A stretch of DNA of 64,000 nucleotides. Source: an uncultured Lachnospiraceae bacterium (lineage in GTDB: Bacteria; Bacillota; Clostridia; Lachnospirales; Lachnospiraceae). Where the stretch lies: positions 1-64,000 of the forward strand of contig CANRLR010000012.1 in assembly GCA_947631505.1 (NCBI GenBank), read 5' to 3'. This document shows, piece after piece, positions 9,834-19,877 of this stretch. The stretch's first letter is position 1, and each line of letters opens with the position of its first letter. The notes below the pieces were generated by a model. It was not told the DNA's origin, ran no database searches, and saw nothing but the letters and a program-made list of their open reading frames with translations. Both the position numbers and the translations under genes were made by a program.

Positions 9834-9850
9834 ATTCCCGTAGAGGTCAT
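9834..9850 (+). repeat. Duplicate of tRNA-Glu 3' end
   Basis: attcccgtagaggtcat versus attcccgtaggggtcat at 9734-9750, exactly 100 bp downstream, one mismatch. Confidence 0.8.
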
Positions 9851-9924
9851 TCATTTTTATGAATAGAAGGTTCAGCAGTGGATTTGTGTTCATAAAAATA
9901 AAAAAGTTTCATATAATATAATAT

Positions 9925-9995
9925 GGCGACTTAGCCAAGTGGTAAGGCATGGGACTGCAACTCCCTGATCATCGGTTCAAATCCGTTAGTCGCCT
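9925..9995 (+). tRNA. tRNA-Cys (anticodon GCA)
   Basis: Acceptor ggcgact/agtcgcc, anticodon loop ctGCAac, T-arm atcggttcaaatccgtt. Confidence 0.95.
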
Positions 9996-9996
9996 T

Positions 9997-10031
9997 AAAA
10001 AATCCTGTATGAGCATCATACAGGATTTTTC
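9997..10031. terminator. Bidirectional terminator between tRNA-Cys and the MerR-like gene
   Basis: aaaaaatcctgtatg-agcat-catacaggattttt. Confidence 0.8.
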
Positions 10032-10705
10032 TTTGCTTTACGATTTTTTCGGCGGGATATGCGTTTGGATTTATACTCATTAATTTCTGAAGCTGCTGCT
10101 TCCTGACGTGCCCGTTGAAAATTGCGGATTGTTTCGTCTAATTGACGGTACCGTTTTTCGTCTGCATCTTCTTTTTCACGAAATAAAAAATCCAGCTCTT
10201 TGTTGACATGTTCAGAAACATTATTTGCAATGTCTGTTGTAAGTTCATCTGAATTATCCCGGATGGCATCCGTGACAATGCGGCCAAGAATCTGTTTGAA
10301 TTGAACCATTTTCAAATTGTCTTCGGCTTCTCCGGCAACATTTACAACAGATGTTTCCGCAGCAGAAGAATCGACCGGATAGGGAATTACCTGATGATGG
10401 GATATAGAGCCCTCTTTATGCGATGAAGGACTCTTGTCAGACGGATTACATTTATCATGAATATCTTTTAGGGAAAGTCCCTCTTCTTTCCATCGGATAA
10501 TTTGATGAAAAAGTTCCATCTCCTTTTTTCCGTAAATTCGGTGTCCCATCTTGTTGCGGGGGATTTTGAGGCCAAGCTCTTCTTCCCAATAGCGGAGAAC
10601 ATGAGATTCTACATGAAGCTCCTTTGCTGCATCTGAAATTATGTAATACGGCTTGTCCATATTAGAGTTCCCTGTTGTTGTAATTGTTTTCATTCCATTA
10701 AGCAC
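10016..10705 (-). CDS. MerR-family-like HTH protein
   Basis: YYIISDAAKELHVESHVLRYWEEELGLKIPRNKMGHRIYGKKEMELFHQIIRWKEEGLSLKDI. Confidence 0.8.
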   Translation of the reverse strand: MLNGMKTITTTGNSNMDKPYYIISDAAKELHVESHVLRYWEEELGLKIPRNKMGHRIYGKKEMELFHQIIRWKEEGLSLKDIHDKCNPSDKSPSSHKEGSISHHQVIPYPVDSSAAETSVVNVAGEAEDNLKMVQFKQILGRIVTDAIRDNSDELTTDIANNVSEHVNKELDFLFREKEDADEKRYRQLDETIRNFQRARQEAAASEINEYKSKRISRRKNRKAKKNPV

Positions 10706-10822
10706 CTCCTAAAGCTTGTTTCTTCTATTATAGCATGAGAAAAATAGCGAAATATAGGATATGCCTGTTCGGGGAATAATTCGTGTTACAAAAAACAAGA
10801 GGAACTGACAAAAAATACCTGT

Positions 10823-12172
10823 CTAATTTTCTTTTACATATTCAAGATTCGCAAATTTAGTATATTGTGCGAGCCATTTAAGTTCAACGGTACAGGTAGG
10901 ACCGTTACGCTGTTTGCCAATAATTACTTCGGTAATCCCTTTTTTAGTGGATGCATCTTTTGTATAATACTCATCCCGGTATAAGAACATGACGACATCC
11001 GCATCCTGTTCGATCGCACCGGATTCGCGTAAGTCTGATAGAATAGGGCGCTTGTCCTCACGCTTTTCTACTTCACGGCTGAGCTGTGAGAGAGCAATGA
11101 CCGGACAATTTACTTCACGGGCAAGTGCTTTCAGGGAACGGGATATATCGGATATTTCCTGTTGGCGTGAAATGTTTTTGTTGCCGCTGTTGCCGGACAT
11201 CAATTGCAAATAGTCAATTATAATAAGTCCAAGTCCTCGTTCCATTTTTAACTTTCGGCATTTACTGCGAAGCTCATGAATGGAAATACCGGGAGTATCA
11301 TCAATGACGAGTGAGGATTCTCCGAGAATAATGGAACTTTCAGTGATTTTTGCCCATTCGTCATCTTCCAGTGTACCCGTGCGGATGTGCTGGGAATCGA
11401 CCTTTGAGTTCATAGAAATGAGGCGTTTGGCTAATTGAACCTTAGACATTTCCAAACTGAAAATAGCGGTGGGAACATGATTATTCATAGCCACGTATTC
11501 AGCTATATTTAAGGCAAAAGCAGTCTTACCCATAGAAGGTCTGGCAGCAATCAAAATAAGGTCAGAAGGCTGTAATCCTGCGGTCCTGTAGTCAAGGTCA
11601 CGAAACCCGGTAGAGAGACCAGTGACAGAACCGGTACTCATAGCGGCACTTTGAATATTTTCCAGTGTTTCTAAGGCAACTTCGTTAATCGGTGTAAAAT
11701 CTTCTGAAGTAGTGCGGCTGTTTACAATTTGAAATACTTCCCGCTCCGTATCCTCCAGCAATTCATTAATATCGGAAGAATCCTGATATCCCCGGTTCGT
11801 GATATCCTCTGTTATACGGATCAGCCGACGTAATAAAGCCTTCTGTGCCACAATATCTGCATAGTATTTTACATTGGCAGAGGTAGGGACAGAGGATATA
11901 ATATTGCTTATAAATTCAATACTGCTGATTTCCTCAGAAACCTTACGCTCTTTCAGTTTTTCGGTAAGAGTAATAAGGTCAACAGCACTGCCGGATTGAT
12001 AGAGAGAATTAATGGCAGAAAATAATACTTTATATCTTGGATTATAAAAATCATCTTCGTTCAATTTTTCAGAAGCAACCAGAATTGCTTCCTGATCCAT
12101 CAGCATAGAACCAATAACAGACTGTTCTGCTTCCTGATTGCTAGGCATAATTCTTTTGATGGTTTCGTCCAT
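10823..12172 (-). CDS. dnaB: Replicative DNA helicase DnaB
   Basis: PSNQEAEQSVIGSML N-term; AARPSMGKTAFALNIA Walker A; IIIDYLQLM; QLSREVEKR. Confidence 0.97.
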   Translation of the reverse strand: MDETIKRIMPSNQEAEQSVIGSMLMDQEAILVASEKLNEDDFYNPRYKVLFSAINSLYQSGSAVDLITLTEKLKERKVSEEISSIEFISNIISSVPTSANVKYYADIVAQKALLRRLIRITEDITNRGYQDSSDINELLEDTEREVFQIVNSRTTSEDFTPINEVALETLENIQSAAMSTGSVTGLSTGFRDLDYRTAGLQPSDLILIAARPSMGKTAFALNIAEYVAMNNHVPTAIFSLEMSKVQLAKRLISMNSKVDSQHIRTGTLEDDEWAKITESSIILGESSLVIDDTPGISIHELRSKCRKLKMERGLGLIIIDYLQLMSGNSGNKNISRQQEISDISRSLKALAREVNCPVIALSQLSREVEKREDKRPILSDLRESGAIEQDADVVMFLYRDEYYTKDASTKKGITEVIIGKQRNGPTCTVELKWLAQYTKFANLEYVKEN

Positions 12173-12174
12173 GA

Positions 12175-12621
12175 TTATTTCCCTTTCACGATTACTTTCA
12201 GCTCGGCAGTAACTTTAGGATGCAAACGAATAGGAACCATGTAAGTGCCGACATTTTTAATCGGCTCCTGCAGCTGCATTTTCTTTTTGTCCAAGTCATA
12301 GTTCAATTGTTCCTTTGCAGCGGAAGCGATTTCCTTCGTAGAGACCGAACCGAATACCCTGCCGTCCTGTCCGACTTTAATAGAAATTTCAACCGATTTT
12401 TCAGATAACTCCTTTGAAAATTTTTCAGCGGCAGCAAGATTTTCCGCAGCTACCTTTTCATCATTTTTTTGACGGAGTTTTAAATCGTTCAAGTTTTTAG
12501 ATGTTGCTTCCAAACCGAGATTTTTCTTTAAAATAACATTTCTTGCATAACCGTCACTTACATTTACGATTTCATTCTTTTTGCCAATTGACTTGACATC
12601 TTCTAATAAAATTACCTTCAT
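12175..12621 (-). CDS. rplI: 50S ribosomal protein L9
   Basis: [33 protein letters not shown]. Confidence 0.97.
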   Translation of the reverse strand: MKVILLEDVKSIGKKNEIVNVSDGYARNVILKKNLGLEATSKNLNDLKLRQKNDEKVAAENLAAAEKFSKELSEKSVEISIKVGQDGRVFGSVSTKEIASAAKEQLNYDLDKKKMQLQEPIKNVGTYMVPIRLHPKVTAELKVIVKGK

Positions 12622-14684
12622 TCTATGTCACCTTCTTCTTTCATTTTCTGTAATATTTCTTTTACAATATTTGTTGCCTCTTCAAGAGAGCAGTCAGCTA
12701 ATTGGGCACCCGCACTGCTGATATGACCGCCGCCACCAAGCTTTTCCATGACGACCTGTACATTTAACTCGTCAATCGAACGGGCACTGATATAAATTTT
12801 ACCTTCATAAGCAGTTAAGATAAAGGTAGCTTTAATTCCATTAATATCTAGTAAATCATCAGCAATTTTGGCACCCACAATGGTAGGTGAAATACAATTA
12901 TCCGCATTACATGGTGCAATTGCATAGGAATTCATGAAAATCTCCATATTCTGTATTGCTTCTGCACGAACCTTATATTCTGCGATATCCGAGCGGAACA
13001 TTTTACGGATGCGGAGAATATCTGCTCCGGAACGCCGGAGGTAGGCAACTGCTTCAAAGGTACGTACACCCGGTTTGTTCATAAAATTGTTCGTGTCAAC
13101 CATAATACCTGAGTAAAGGGCATCTGCCTCCACTGCCTTGAGCCGGATTTCTTCGCCGGCATACTGTAAGATTTCTGCAACCATTTCACAGGAGGAAGAG
13201 GCGAAGGATTCAATATAGGAAAGTGCCGGATTGTCAAAGGACTCTCCTGTCTGCCGATGATGGTCAATTACAACAAGGGTAGAAACCAGTTTTAAAAGTT
13301 CAGGAGCATCGGTATAGGATGGTCGGTTTACGTCTACGACAATAAGGAGTACCCCGGTTCCATTTCCAATAAACTCTTTTGCTTCCTCTCCGGTAATAAA
13401 TAAATTCTCTGGATAATCTTTATTACCCTTGAACAAACCTAAAAGTGGGGCAAGAGACGAAGTTACTTCATTCACAATGATACGGGTTGGTTTGCCGAGA
13501 GTCTGGGCAATGCGATTGATACCAATCGCACTTCCTATGGCATCTACATCCGGGAGTTTATGCCCCATAATTACTACTTTGTCGGCAGCTTCAATGGATT
13601 CCCGAAGTGCATGTGCCTTGACCCGGGTCTTGACACGGGTATTTTTCTCTTGCTGAATACTTTTGCCGCCATAGTATAAAATATTGTCTTTCGATTTTAC
13701 AACAACCTGATCGCCGCCGCGTGCGAGGGCCAGATCAATGGCACTGCGGGCATATTCCTGACGTTTGCGGAAAGTATCTGCCTGAATACCGATTCCCATA
13801 CTAATGGTAACACTTTTGTCTTCGGCAACATTGACATTGCGGACTTCATCTAAAAGCGAAAATTTGTCTGCCTGTAATTGTGACAAATATTTATGCTGGA
13901 AGAGAACAATATACTTGTCCTTTTCCAGTTTTCTTGTAACAGCATCAATGCGCAGCATATATTTATTGATTTTACGGTCGATCAGTGCCGCCAATAGAGC
14001 ACGGCGGACATCATCCACCATAGCCAGTGATTCTTCATAATTGTCAATATAGAGGAGAGCGATATCCAAACGCTGGTCATAGTTCTCACGAATATAGTGG
14101 ACAATTTCCGTTTCGTCATAGATAAATACGGCATACAGAATATCTCCAATGCCGATTTCACCTGCATTTTCCTTCATACGCTCCGGTGCATCTTCCAATT
14201 CTACCCGCTGAATCACTGCTTTATAAAAGGAATCATTCCGATTAAAATGCACTTCTCCATTTTTCTCTGCCGTTTCAGGAAAATAGTCATTGGTGAGTGC
14301 AGAAATGGCATCCGTTATTGCATACTTTTTCTTCAGACCTGCCGCAAAGGTAGAGTGAAACTTCCGGTTTTCCCAAATACAACGGCCATCAGGACCAAGA
14401 ATAGCAATGGGCAGTTCCAAATCACCGGCAACCTTATTGACTGTCACATGAAAACGCATAGAGTAATCTACCAGATCATGTAAAAGAGCACTTCGTTTAA
14501 AATAAAACAAAAGAACGGCTATGATCAGGTAGACAACTACATAAATTGACATTATAATGCCGGCTTTTAAATTGACAAAATAGATTTGTATATTCATAAT
14601 AATTAAGAGAACGGCTAATAATAGCGGCCATCGAAGATAGGACCGTAAGGTTCCCTTAATCTTGTTATTTGTCAAGGTCAGCAC
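12618..14684 (-). CDS. gdpP: GdpP/YybT-family DHH phosphodiesterase (c-di-AMP hydrolase type)
   Basis: Two N-terminal TMs, degenerate GGDEF region, [19 protein letters not shown] and [11 protein letters not shown] motifs, [17 protein letters not shown]1. Confidence 0.92.
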   Translation of the reverse strand: MLTLTNNKIKGTLRSYLRWPLLLAVLLIIMNIQIYFVNLKAGIIMSIYVVVYLIIAVLLFYFKRSALLHDLVDYSMRFHVTVNKVAGDLELPIAILGPDGRCIWENRKFHSTFAAGLKKKYAITDAISALTNDYFPETAEKNGEVHFNRNDSFYKAVIQRVELEDAPERMKENAGEIGIGDILYAVFIYDETEIVHYIRENYDQRLDIALLYIDNYEESLAMVDDVRRALLAALIDRKINKYMLRIDAVTRKLEKDKYIVLFQHKYLSQLQADKFSLLDEVRNVNVAEDKSVTISMGIGIQADTFRKRQEYARSAIDLALARGGDQVVVKSKDNILYYGGKSIQQEKNTRVKTRVKAHALRESIEAADKVVIMGHKLPDVDAIGSAIGINRIAQTLGKPTRIIVNEVTSSLAPLLGLFKGNKDYPENLFITGEEAKEFIGNGTGVLLIVVDVNRPSYTDAPELLKLVSTLVVIDHHRQTGESFDNPALSYIESFASSSCEMVAEILQYAGEEIRLKAVEADALYSGIMVDTNNFMNKPGVRTFEAVAYLRRSGADILRIRKMFRSDIAEYKVRAEAIQNMEIFMNSYAIAPCNADNCISPTIVGAKIADDLLDINGIKATFILTAYEGKIYISARSIDELNVQVVMEKLGGGGHISSAGAQLADCSLEEATNIVKEILQKMKEEGDIE

Positions 14685-14898
14685 CTCCTAGTTTCTTTCA
14701 TTTATAAAATTACCCTAAAAAAATAGAATGATTTTCAAGAATACTATCTATTATACCATGTAATGGCAGGGATGACAAATTATTTGTTTTTATCGGTATT
14801 AAGATAGTTTTTGTTAGATATTTCTGTTATAATAGAATATAAGTCAGAAAATATGTATAAGGAGGTATTTTTATGAGGGAAAAAAACAGGTAGCTGTT

Positions 14899-17800
14899 AT
14901 GTTAGTCATCGTACTGGCACTAACTGTCATTCCGTGGCAGCGGGGAGCAACGGTCTATGCTGGCAGTTATGAAGACGCTCTGGTGGTAAATTATGATTTA
15001 TCTTCATCAGCCGGTCTATCCGGTTCGACGAATGTGTCCTTTGTGAAATCTGCAGAAATGGATGCGACAGTGGCACAATTTAAGGGAACAGGAAACAATA
15101 CAAGTTATCTTAAACTGCCGAACACCGCATTCAGTTCAGTAAGTGCAGCGACAGGACTTACGATTTCTCTTTGGTTTAATGCCGATGCAAAGGCAGGAGA
15201 GTGGTCAAGGCTGTTTGATTTTGGGTATTCTGAGTTTGGTCAGAATATGCCATTTATGTTTCTGACACCAGATATGCATTTTTCCTATAATTCAACTAAC
15301 GGTGCTTGGATGGGAGGAACGGAAAAAGTATGTGACTTTACAGGAAATACGGTGCCGGAACGGGGAACATGGAATCATGTAGTAGTGACGTTATCTGCGA
15401 CTGAAATTCATCTCTATCTGAACGGAAATCTGATTGGGGAAGCAGAGAACGATAACGGCTTGATTCTAAATAATTTAAAGCAATTTAACAGTGTTGATTT
15501 GGGACGTTCTAAGTTTCAGGCAGATCCGGACTATATTGGTTATATGAAGGATGTTTCTATTTATAAAACAGCCTTGACAGCGGAGGATGTGGTGAATCTG
15601 TATCAGTCGAATGGCGGTACGGGTGCTATCAGTACCCCATCTCCTTGGGAGGCACATGATATGAAGGCAGATGATAACAGTGACGCATCCATACAGTTTC
15701 CGTCAGCACCGACAGCTTATACAAATGATTATAATAAAAGGCAGAATGTACATGATCCGAGCTTGCTGAAAGGGGATGATGGATACTATTATATGTATTC
15801 AACCGGTTTGATACCGAACAATAAGGATGTCGAAATCAGGCGTTCCCAAGATATGATTGAATGGGAGTATGTGGGCGTCGCCAAACTGATTCCGGCAAAT
15901 AGCGAGGTGTCATCTTATCTCAGCTCGAATATATGGGCGCCGGAAGTTATAAAATATGGAAACGAATACCGGATGTACTATTCCTGTTCCGGTGTGTCCG
16001 GCGGCAATTCCTGTATTGCATTGGCAACCTCGGATAGTCCGAAGGGACCGTTTACACATAAAGGAATTGTTGTGACTTCCACTACCGATTCGTGGACAAA
16101 AGGCGGGGTAAATGCGATTGATGCTAATATCATCAGTGATACGGAACAGAATATGTATATGGTCTGGGGATCTTTCTTCGGGGGAATTAAGATTGCTCCG
16201 ATGGATGCTGCGACCGGATATTTAAAATCGAAAACGGATGGTACGATTATTGCCAAGCGCTCCCTTGCCTTTGATAATGGAGCCTGTGAGGGACCATTTG
16301 TCTTTTATAATGCCGATACAGGGTATTACTATTTGGTAGTTTCCTACGGAAATCTTACGAATGAAGACAGAGGCGGCGGGGGATACAGCATGCGTGTGGG
16401 CCGTAGTAAAACGATTACAGGACCTTATCTTGATTATAATGGAAAAGATATGACAGATACATCAACGGAGGATGCTAAAGTCGGATATAAGCTGGCAACG
16501 AACTATAAATTTAAGGATGGTTCCGGCTGGATGTGTATCGGTGGTAATTCCGTGTATCAGGAGGATGGAAAATTTTACTGTGTGGCACATGCAAGGGTAA
16601 ATGGAGACTCAAACGCCATTTATGTGAATATCCGTCAGATGTTCTGGACAGAAGACGGCTGGCCTCTTTGTAATCCATCGCTGTATGCAGGGGAAACGGA
16701 GCAGAAAGTTCCGGTACAGTACGTTCCGGGAAAATATGAGAGAATTGAATTCGCCTATACAAAAGAAACTTCTGCTGTAACGTCAAAGACAATGCAGCTG
16801 TATCCAAACTATACGGCTTCTGTTAATAATACAAGTGGTACATGGACATATTCCGGAGAAAATATGATTACGGTAACCCTTGGTGAGGTAACTGAAAAAT
16901 ACAAGATCGTGCCTTCTTGGGATTGGGAGAAGAATCAGGCAACATATACGATTATGGGAATTAATACAGAGAATGGCCTTCAGAGGTGGGGCAAGAAAGT
17001 TGCATACTATGACTGGACGGGCGAGCAGCAGCCGACGGAAGAACCGACGAAGAAGCCGGATGCCCCGACGGCAGAACCGACAAAGGAACCGGATGCCCCG
17101 ACAGCAGAACCGACGAAGAAGCCGGATGCCCCGACAGAAGGACCGACGAAGGAACCGGATGCCCCGACAGAAGGACCGACGAAGGAACCGGATGCTCCGA
17201 CGGAAGAGCCAACAAAGGAACCGGATGCCCCGACAGCAGAACCGACAAAGGAACCGGATGCCCCGACAGAAGGACCGACGAAGGAACCGGATGCTCCGAC
17301 GGAAGGACCGACAAAAAAACCGGATGCTCCGACAGAAGGACCGACAAAAGACCCGTCACCAACAGGTAATCCATCCGTGATAAAAGGTACTGTGAGCTTG
17401 GCAAAGGCGAGTCAAAGTATTACGAAAGCGAATACGGATAAAGGAGACCCGAAGGGTTCCGTTTTTGCGACGCTGCGTTTAAAGGGAAAAGGAAGTAAAA
17501 AGGCGGTTAAGCTGTCATGGACAAAAGTAAAAGGCGCCAATGGTTATATTATATATGGTTCTGCCTGTGGCAGGAAAATGAAAGAAATTGCCAAAGTATC
17601 TGCTTCACAAAAAAACTATACAGTTAAGAAGTTAAAGCGCGGAAAATATTATAAATATGTGGTAGCCGCTTATAAAGAAATCGGCGGAGAAATAAGAGTT
17701 TCTACCCAGTCAAAATCCGTTCATGTATGTACCAGTGGCGGGAAAGTGGCGAACCCTGTTAAGGTATCCGCAAAGAAGTCTTTGACAGTGAAGAAGGGAA

Positions 17801-18003
17801 AGACCAAGAAATTAAGTGCAAAAATGAAACCAAAGAAAAAGATTAAAGTTCATATTGCTAAATTCCGTTATGAATCCAGTAATACGAAAATTGCAACGGT
17901 GAATAAAAAAGGAAAGCTAAAAGCAAAGAAAAAGGGAAGATGTATTGTATATATATATGCACAAAATGGTTTGTATGCCAAAACAAAAATTAAAGTAAAA
18001 TAA
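14899..18003 (+). CDS. Secreted LamG + GH43-type (arabinanase-like) surface protein; true start probably ATG 14873 with a frameshift at A7
   Basis: LamG-like N-terminus, HDPSLLKGDDGYYYMYSTG and IWAPEVIKYGNEYRMYYSCSG GH43 motifs, repeat linker, Lys-rich C-terminal Ig-like (BIG2-like) domain. Signal peptide MREKKQVAVMLVIVLALTVIPWQRGATVYA is restored by +1 A. Confidence 0.85.
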   Translation: MLVIVLALTVIPWQRGATVYAGSYEDALVVNYDLSSSAGLSGSTNVSFVKSAEMDATVAQFKGTGNNTSYLKLPNTAFSSVSAATGLTISLWFNADAKAGEWSRLFDFGYSEFGQNMPFMFLTPDMHFSYNSTNGAWMGGTEKVCDFTGNTVPERGTWNHVVVTLSATEIHLYLNGNLIGEAENDNGLILNNLKQFNSVDLGRSKFQADPDYIGYMKDVSIYKTALTAEDVVNLYQSNGGTGAISTPSPWEAHDMKADDNSDASIQFPSAPTAYTNDYNKRQNVHDPSLLKGDDGYYYMYSTGLIPNNKDVEIRRSQDMIEWEYVGVAKLIPANSEVSSYLSSNIWAPEVIKYGNEYRMYYSCSGVSGGNSCIALATSDSPKGPFTHKGIVVTSTTDSWTKGGVNAIDANIISDTEQNMYMVWGSFFGGIKIAPMDAATGYLKSKTDGTIIAKRSLAFDNGACEGPFVFYNADTGYYYLVVSYGNLTNEDRGGGGYSMRVGRSKTITGPYLDYNGKDMTDTSTEDAKVGYKLATNYKFKDGSGWMCIGGNSVYQEDGKFYCVAHARVNGDSNAIYVNIRQMFWTEDGWPLCNPSLYAGETEQKVPVQYVPGKYERIEFAYTKETSAVTSKTMQLYPNYTASVNNTSGTWTYSGENMITVTLGEVTEKYKIVPSWDWEKNQATYTIMGINTENGLQRWGKKVAYYDWTGEQQPTEEPTKKPDAPTAEPTKEPDAPTAEPTKKPDAPTEGPTKEPDAPTEGPTKEPDAPTEEPTKEPDAPTAEPTKEPDAPTEGPTKEPDAPTEGPTKKPDAPTEGPTKDPSPTGNPSVIKGTVSLAKASQSITKANTDKGDPKGSVFATLRLKGKGSKKAVKLSWTKVKGANGYIIYGSACGRKMKEIAKVSASQKNYTVKKLKRGKYYKYVVAAYKEIGGEIRVSTQSKSVHVCTSGGKVANPVKVSAKKSLTVKKGKTKKLSAKMKPKKKIKVHIAKFRYESSNTKIATVNKKGKLKAKKKGRCIVYIYAQNGLYAKTKIKVK
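17041..17337 (+). repeat. Tandem 33-bp repeat (9 units) coding an 11-aa (E/G)PTK(E/K)PDAPT(A/E) linker
   Basis: Nine consecutive 11-residue units plus a partial tenth. Confidence 0.95.
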
Positions 18004-18024
18004 ATGGTTTAGAGGAGGGTTCGT

Positions 18025-18351
18025 ATGGCAAAAAGACTTAAACAATTGCTCCGTTATTATCAAGAACTGGTAAATCAGTCGTTTTCCCCGGAAGAAATGA
18101 CTCATTATCGGGATGAACTGTTGATACAAATACAGTTTTTTCAACATGAGCGGTTGATTCACTTGATTGTGACCGTTTTATTTGCCTTGCTGACGGTGCT
18201 CACATTATTTGCTGCACTGTTTCTTGAGAAACTCATCCTGCTTGTATTGTTTTTACTATTTTTTGTTCTGCTTGTTCCGTATATCCAACATTATTATGTT
18301 CTGGAAAACGGAGTGCAGAAATTGTATGAATACTACGACCGTTTGAATTAA
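18025..18351 (+). CDS. Small predicted membrane protein, unknown function
   Basis: RBS gaggaggg; two hydrophobic segments (LIVTVLFALLTVLTLFAALF, LILLVLFLLFFVLLVPYI). Confidence 0.7.
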   Translation: MAKRLKQLLRYYQELVNQSFSPEEMTHYRDELLIQIQFFQHERLIHLIVTVLFALLTVLTLFAALFLEKLILLVLFLLFFVLLVPYIQHYYVLENGVQKLYEYYDRLN

Positions 18352-18353
18352 AA

Positions 18354-18383
18354 AAGAGGCTGCCGCATCTGCGGCAGCCTCTT
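18354..18383. terminator. Bidirectional terminator
   Basis: aagaggctgccgca-tc-tgcggcagcctctt. Confidence 0.85.
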
Positions 18384-18395
18384 GGGATTATGCAA

Positions 18396-18659
18396 TTAGT
18401 CCAATGTGTATGGCATCAATGCAACATGACGGGCACGTTTAATTGCTACCGTAAGAGCTCTCTGATGTTTTGCACATGTACCGGTGATTCTTCTAGGAAG
18501 AATTTTACCTCTTTCAGACATATATCTTTTTAATTTTGCTACGTCTTTGTAATCAATAAAATCATGCTCTTTATCCGAACAGAATGCACATACTTTTTTT
18601 CTTCTGCGAGGACCTCTTCTTCTTGCAGGAGAGTTTCCTCCTTCTTTATTATAAGCCAT
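18396..18659 (-). CDS. rpsR: 30S ribosomal protein S18
   Basis: [66 protein letters not shown]. Confidence 0.97.
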   Translation of the reverse strand: MAYNKEGGNSPARRRGPRRRKKVCAFCSDKEHDFIDYKDVAKLKRYMSERGKILPRRITGTCAKHQRALTVAIKRARHVALMPYTLD

Positions 18660-18696
18660 CTTTAAACCTCCTTATAAAATTCTGACTGCAATGGAT

Positions 18697-19143
18697 TTAG
18701 TTAAATGGTAATCCATCTTCAATACCGTCTGGAATGTTCATAAAGTCATCATTTGCTGCCGCATTTGGTTGTGGAGCTCCACCACCAAAGCTGTTCTGGC
18801 TGGCAGCATTTGCATCTGCCGTACTCTTTCTCTCAGCAAATTCAACCTCTTCTGCGATAATCTGAACACTGTAAACTTTTTCGCCATTTTTGTTGGTGTA
18901 GTTATCATTTTGGATACGTCCGCTTAATAAAATACGGGAACCCTGTTTGAAATACCGTTCCACAAATTCAGCCTGACGGCCGAATGCAGTACAGTTGAAA
19001 AAGTCTGTGTCGGTATCGCCCTGACGGCTGAAACGACGGTTCACTGCTACACTAAACCGGGCAATCGCCAATGAGTTCTCACCCTGAGAGTAACGAATCT
19101 CAGGATCACGGGTAAGATTACCCATTAATATTACCTTATTCAT
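18697..19143 (-). CDS. ssb: Single-stranded DNA-binding protein
   Basis: MNKVILMGNLTRDPEIRYSQGENSLAIARFSVAVNRRF ... acidic DDFMNIPDGIEDGLPFN tail. Confidence 0.96.
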   Translation of the reverse strand: MNKVILMGNLTRDPEIRYSQGENSLAIARFSVAVNRRFSRQGDTDTDFFNCTAFGRQAEFVERYFKQGSRILLSGRIQNDNYTNKNGEKVYSVQIIAEEVEFAERKSTADANAASQNSFGGGAPQPNAAANDDFMNIPDGIEDGLPFN

Positions 19144-19161
19144 AGGAACAAAACCTCCTTC

Positions 19162-19449
19162 TTATGCCTCTTGTTTTACGCATAAGTATCTGAGCACGTT
19201 GTCCATAATGCGAAGTCGCTGTTCCAATTCGCCCGGAGTATCAGACTCGGAATCGAACTGAATAAAGTAGTAAAAGCCTTCACCCATCTTCTGAATTTCA
19301 TAAGCAAGCTTTTTCTTGCCCCATTCATCGACGTTTGTAACTGTTCCGCCCAAAGCTGTAATATATTCTTTTGCTTTTTCGACGGTGGCATTTCTTACTT
19401 CGTCTTCAACTTTTGCACTAACAACTAAAGCTAATTCATACTTATTCAT
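19162..19449 (-). CDS. rpsF: 30S ribosomal protein S6
   Basis: MNKYELALVVSAKVEDEVRNATVEKAKEYITALGG; start refined downstream of the ORF-track start. Confidence 0.95.
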   Translation of the reverse strand: MNKYELALVVSAKVEDEVRNATVEKAKEYITALGGTVTNVDEWGKKKLAYEIQKMGEGFYYFIQFDSESDTPGELEQRLRIMDNVLRYLCVKQEA

Positions 19450-19572
19450 AGTTGCTTGCACCTCCTTTTGGTCTCTGGCTCTCTTATTATAGAAAGAGAA
19501 CAAGGAATTATGATTTTTACATCACGGAATATCATTGTACCATAGGAGGGGAAGAAAAGCAAGAAAAATCTT

Positions 19573-19752
19573 CTAAGGTTCAATAAATCCCTTAAATCCT
19601 TTCTCTACTGTTTTGCGGGGAAGCATTACTTGTCTGCTGCAGCCAAGACACTTCAAGCGAAAGTCCATGCCAACCCGAAGGATTTCCCATGAATTTTCTC
19701 CACAGGGATGGGGTTTCTTCATTTTAATAATCTGTCCTACGGAAAAGTCCAT
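19573..19752 (-). CDS. DUF951-like small protein (59 aa), below ORF-track cutoff
   Basis: Reverse-strand translation MDFSVGQIIKMKKPHPCGENSWEILRVGMDFRLKCLGCSRQVMLPRKTVEKGFKGFIEP*. Confidence 0.85.
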   Translation of the reverse strand: MDFSVGQIIKMKKPHPCGENSWEILRVGMDFRLKCLGCSRQVMLPRKTVEKGFKGFIEP

Positions 19753-19877
19753 ATCAACACACCTTTCTTATAGTTGGGAGAGCGTCGGATTTTCACGACG
19801 CTTTTTAAATCTTATTCTTGCGATTCATGGCAATTTGAATTACAATGATTATAACACAATTTTAAGGAGGATGCGAC

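Noticed and set aside
16961-17404. Long ORFs on both other frames across the GH43 linker (16961-17404 minus, 16973-17380 plus)
   Set aside because: By-products of the 33-bp tandem repeat; low-complexity Arg/Ser/Pro translations, no RBS.
19449-19560. S6:S18 autoregulatory leader upstream of rpsF
   Set aside because: A promoter-like TTGCTT-17-TACAAT and a CCG-containing stretch can be read on the minus strand, but I could not confirm the conserved hairpin by eye.
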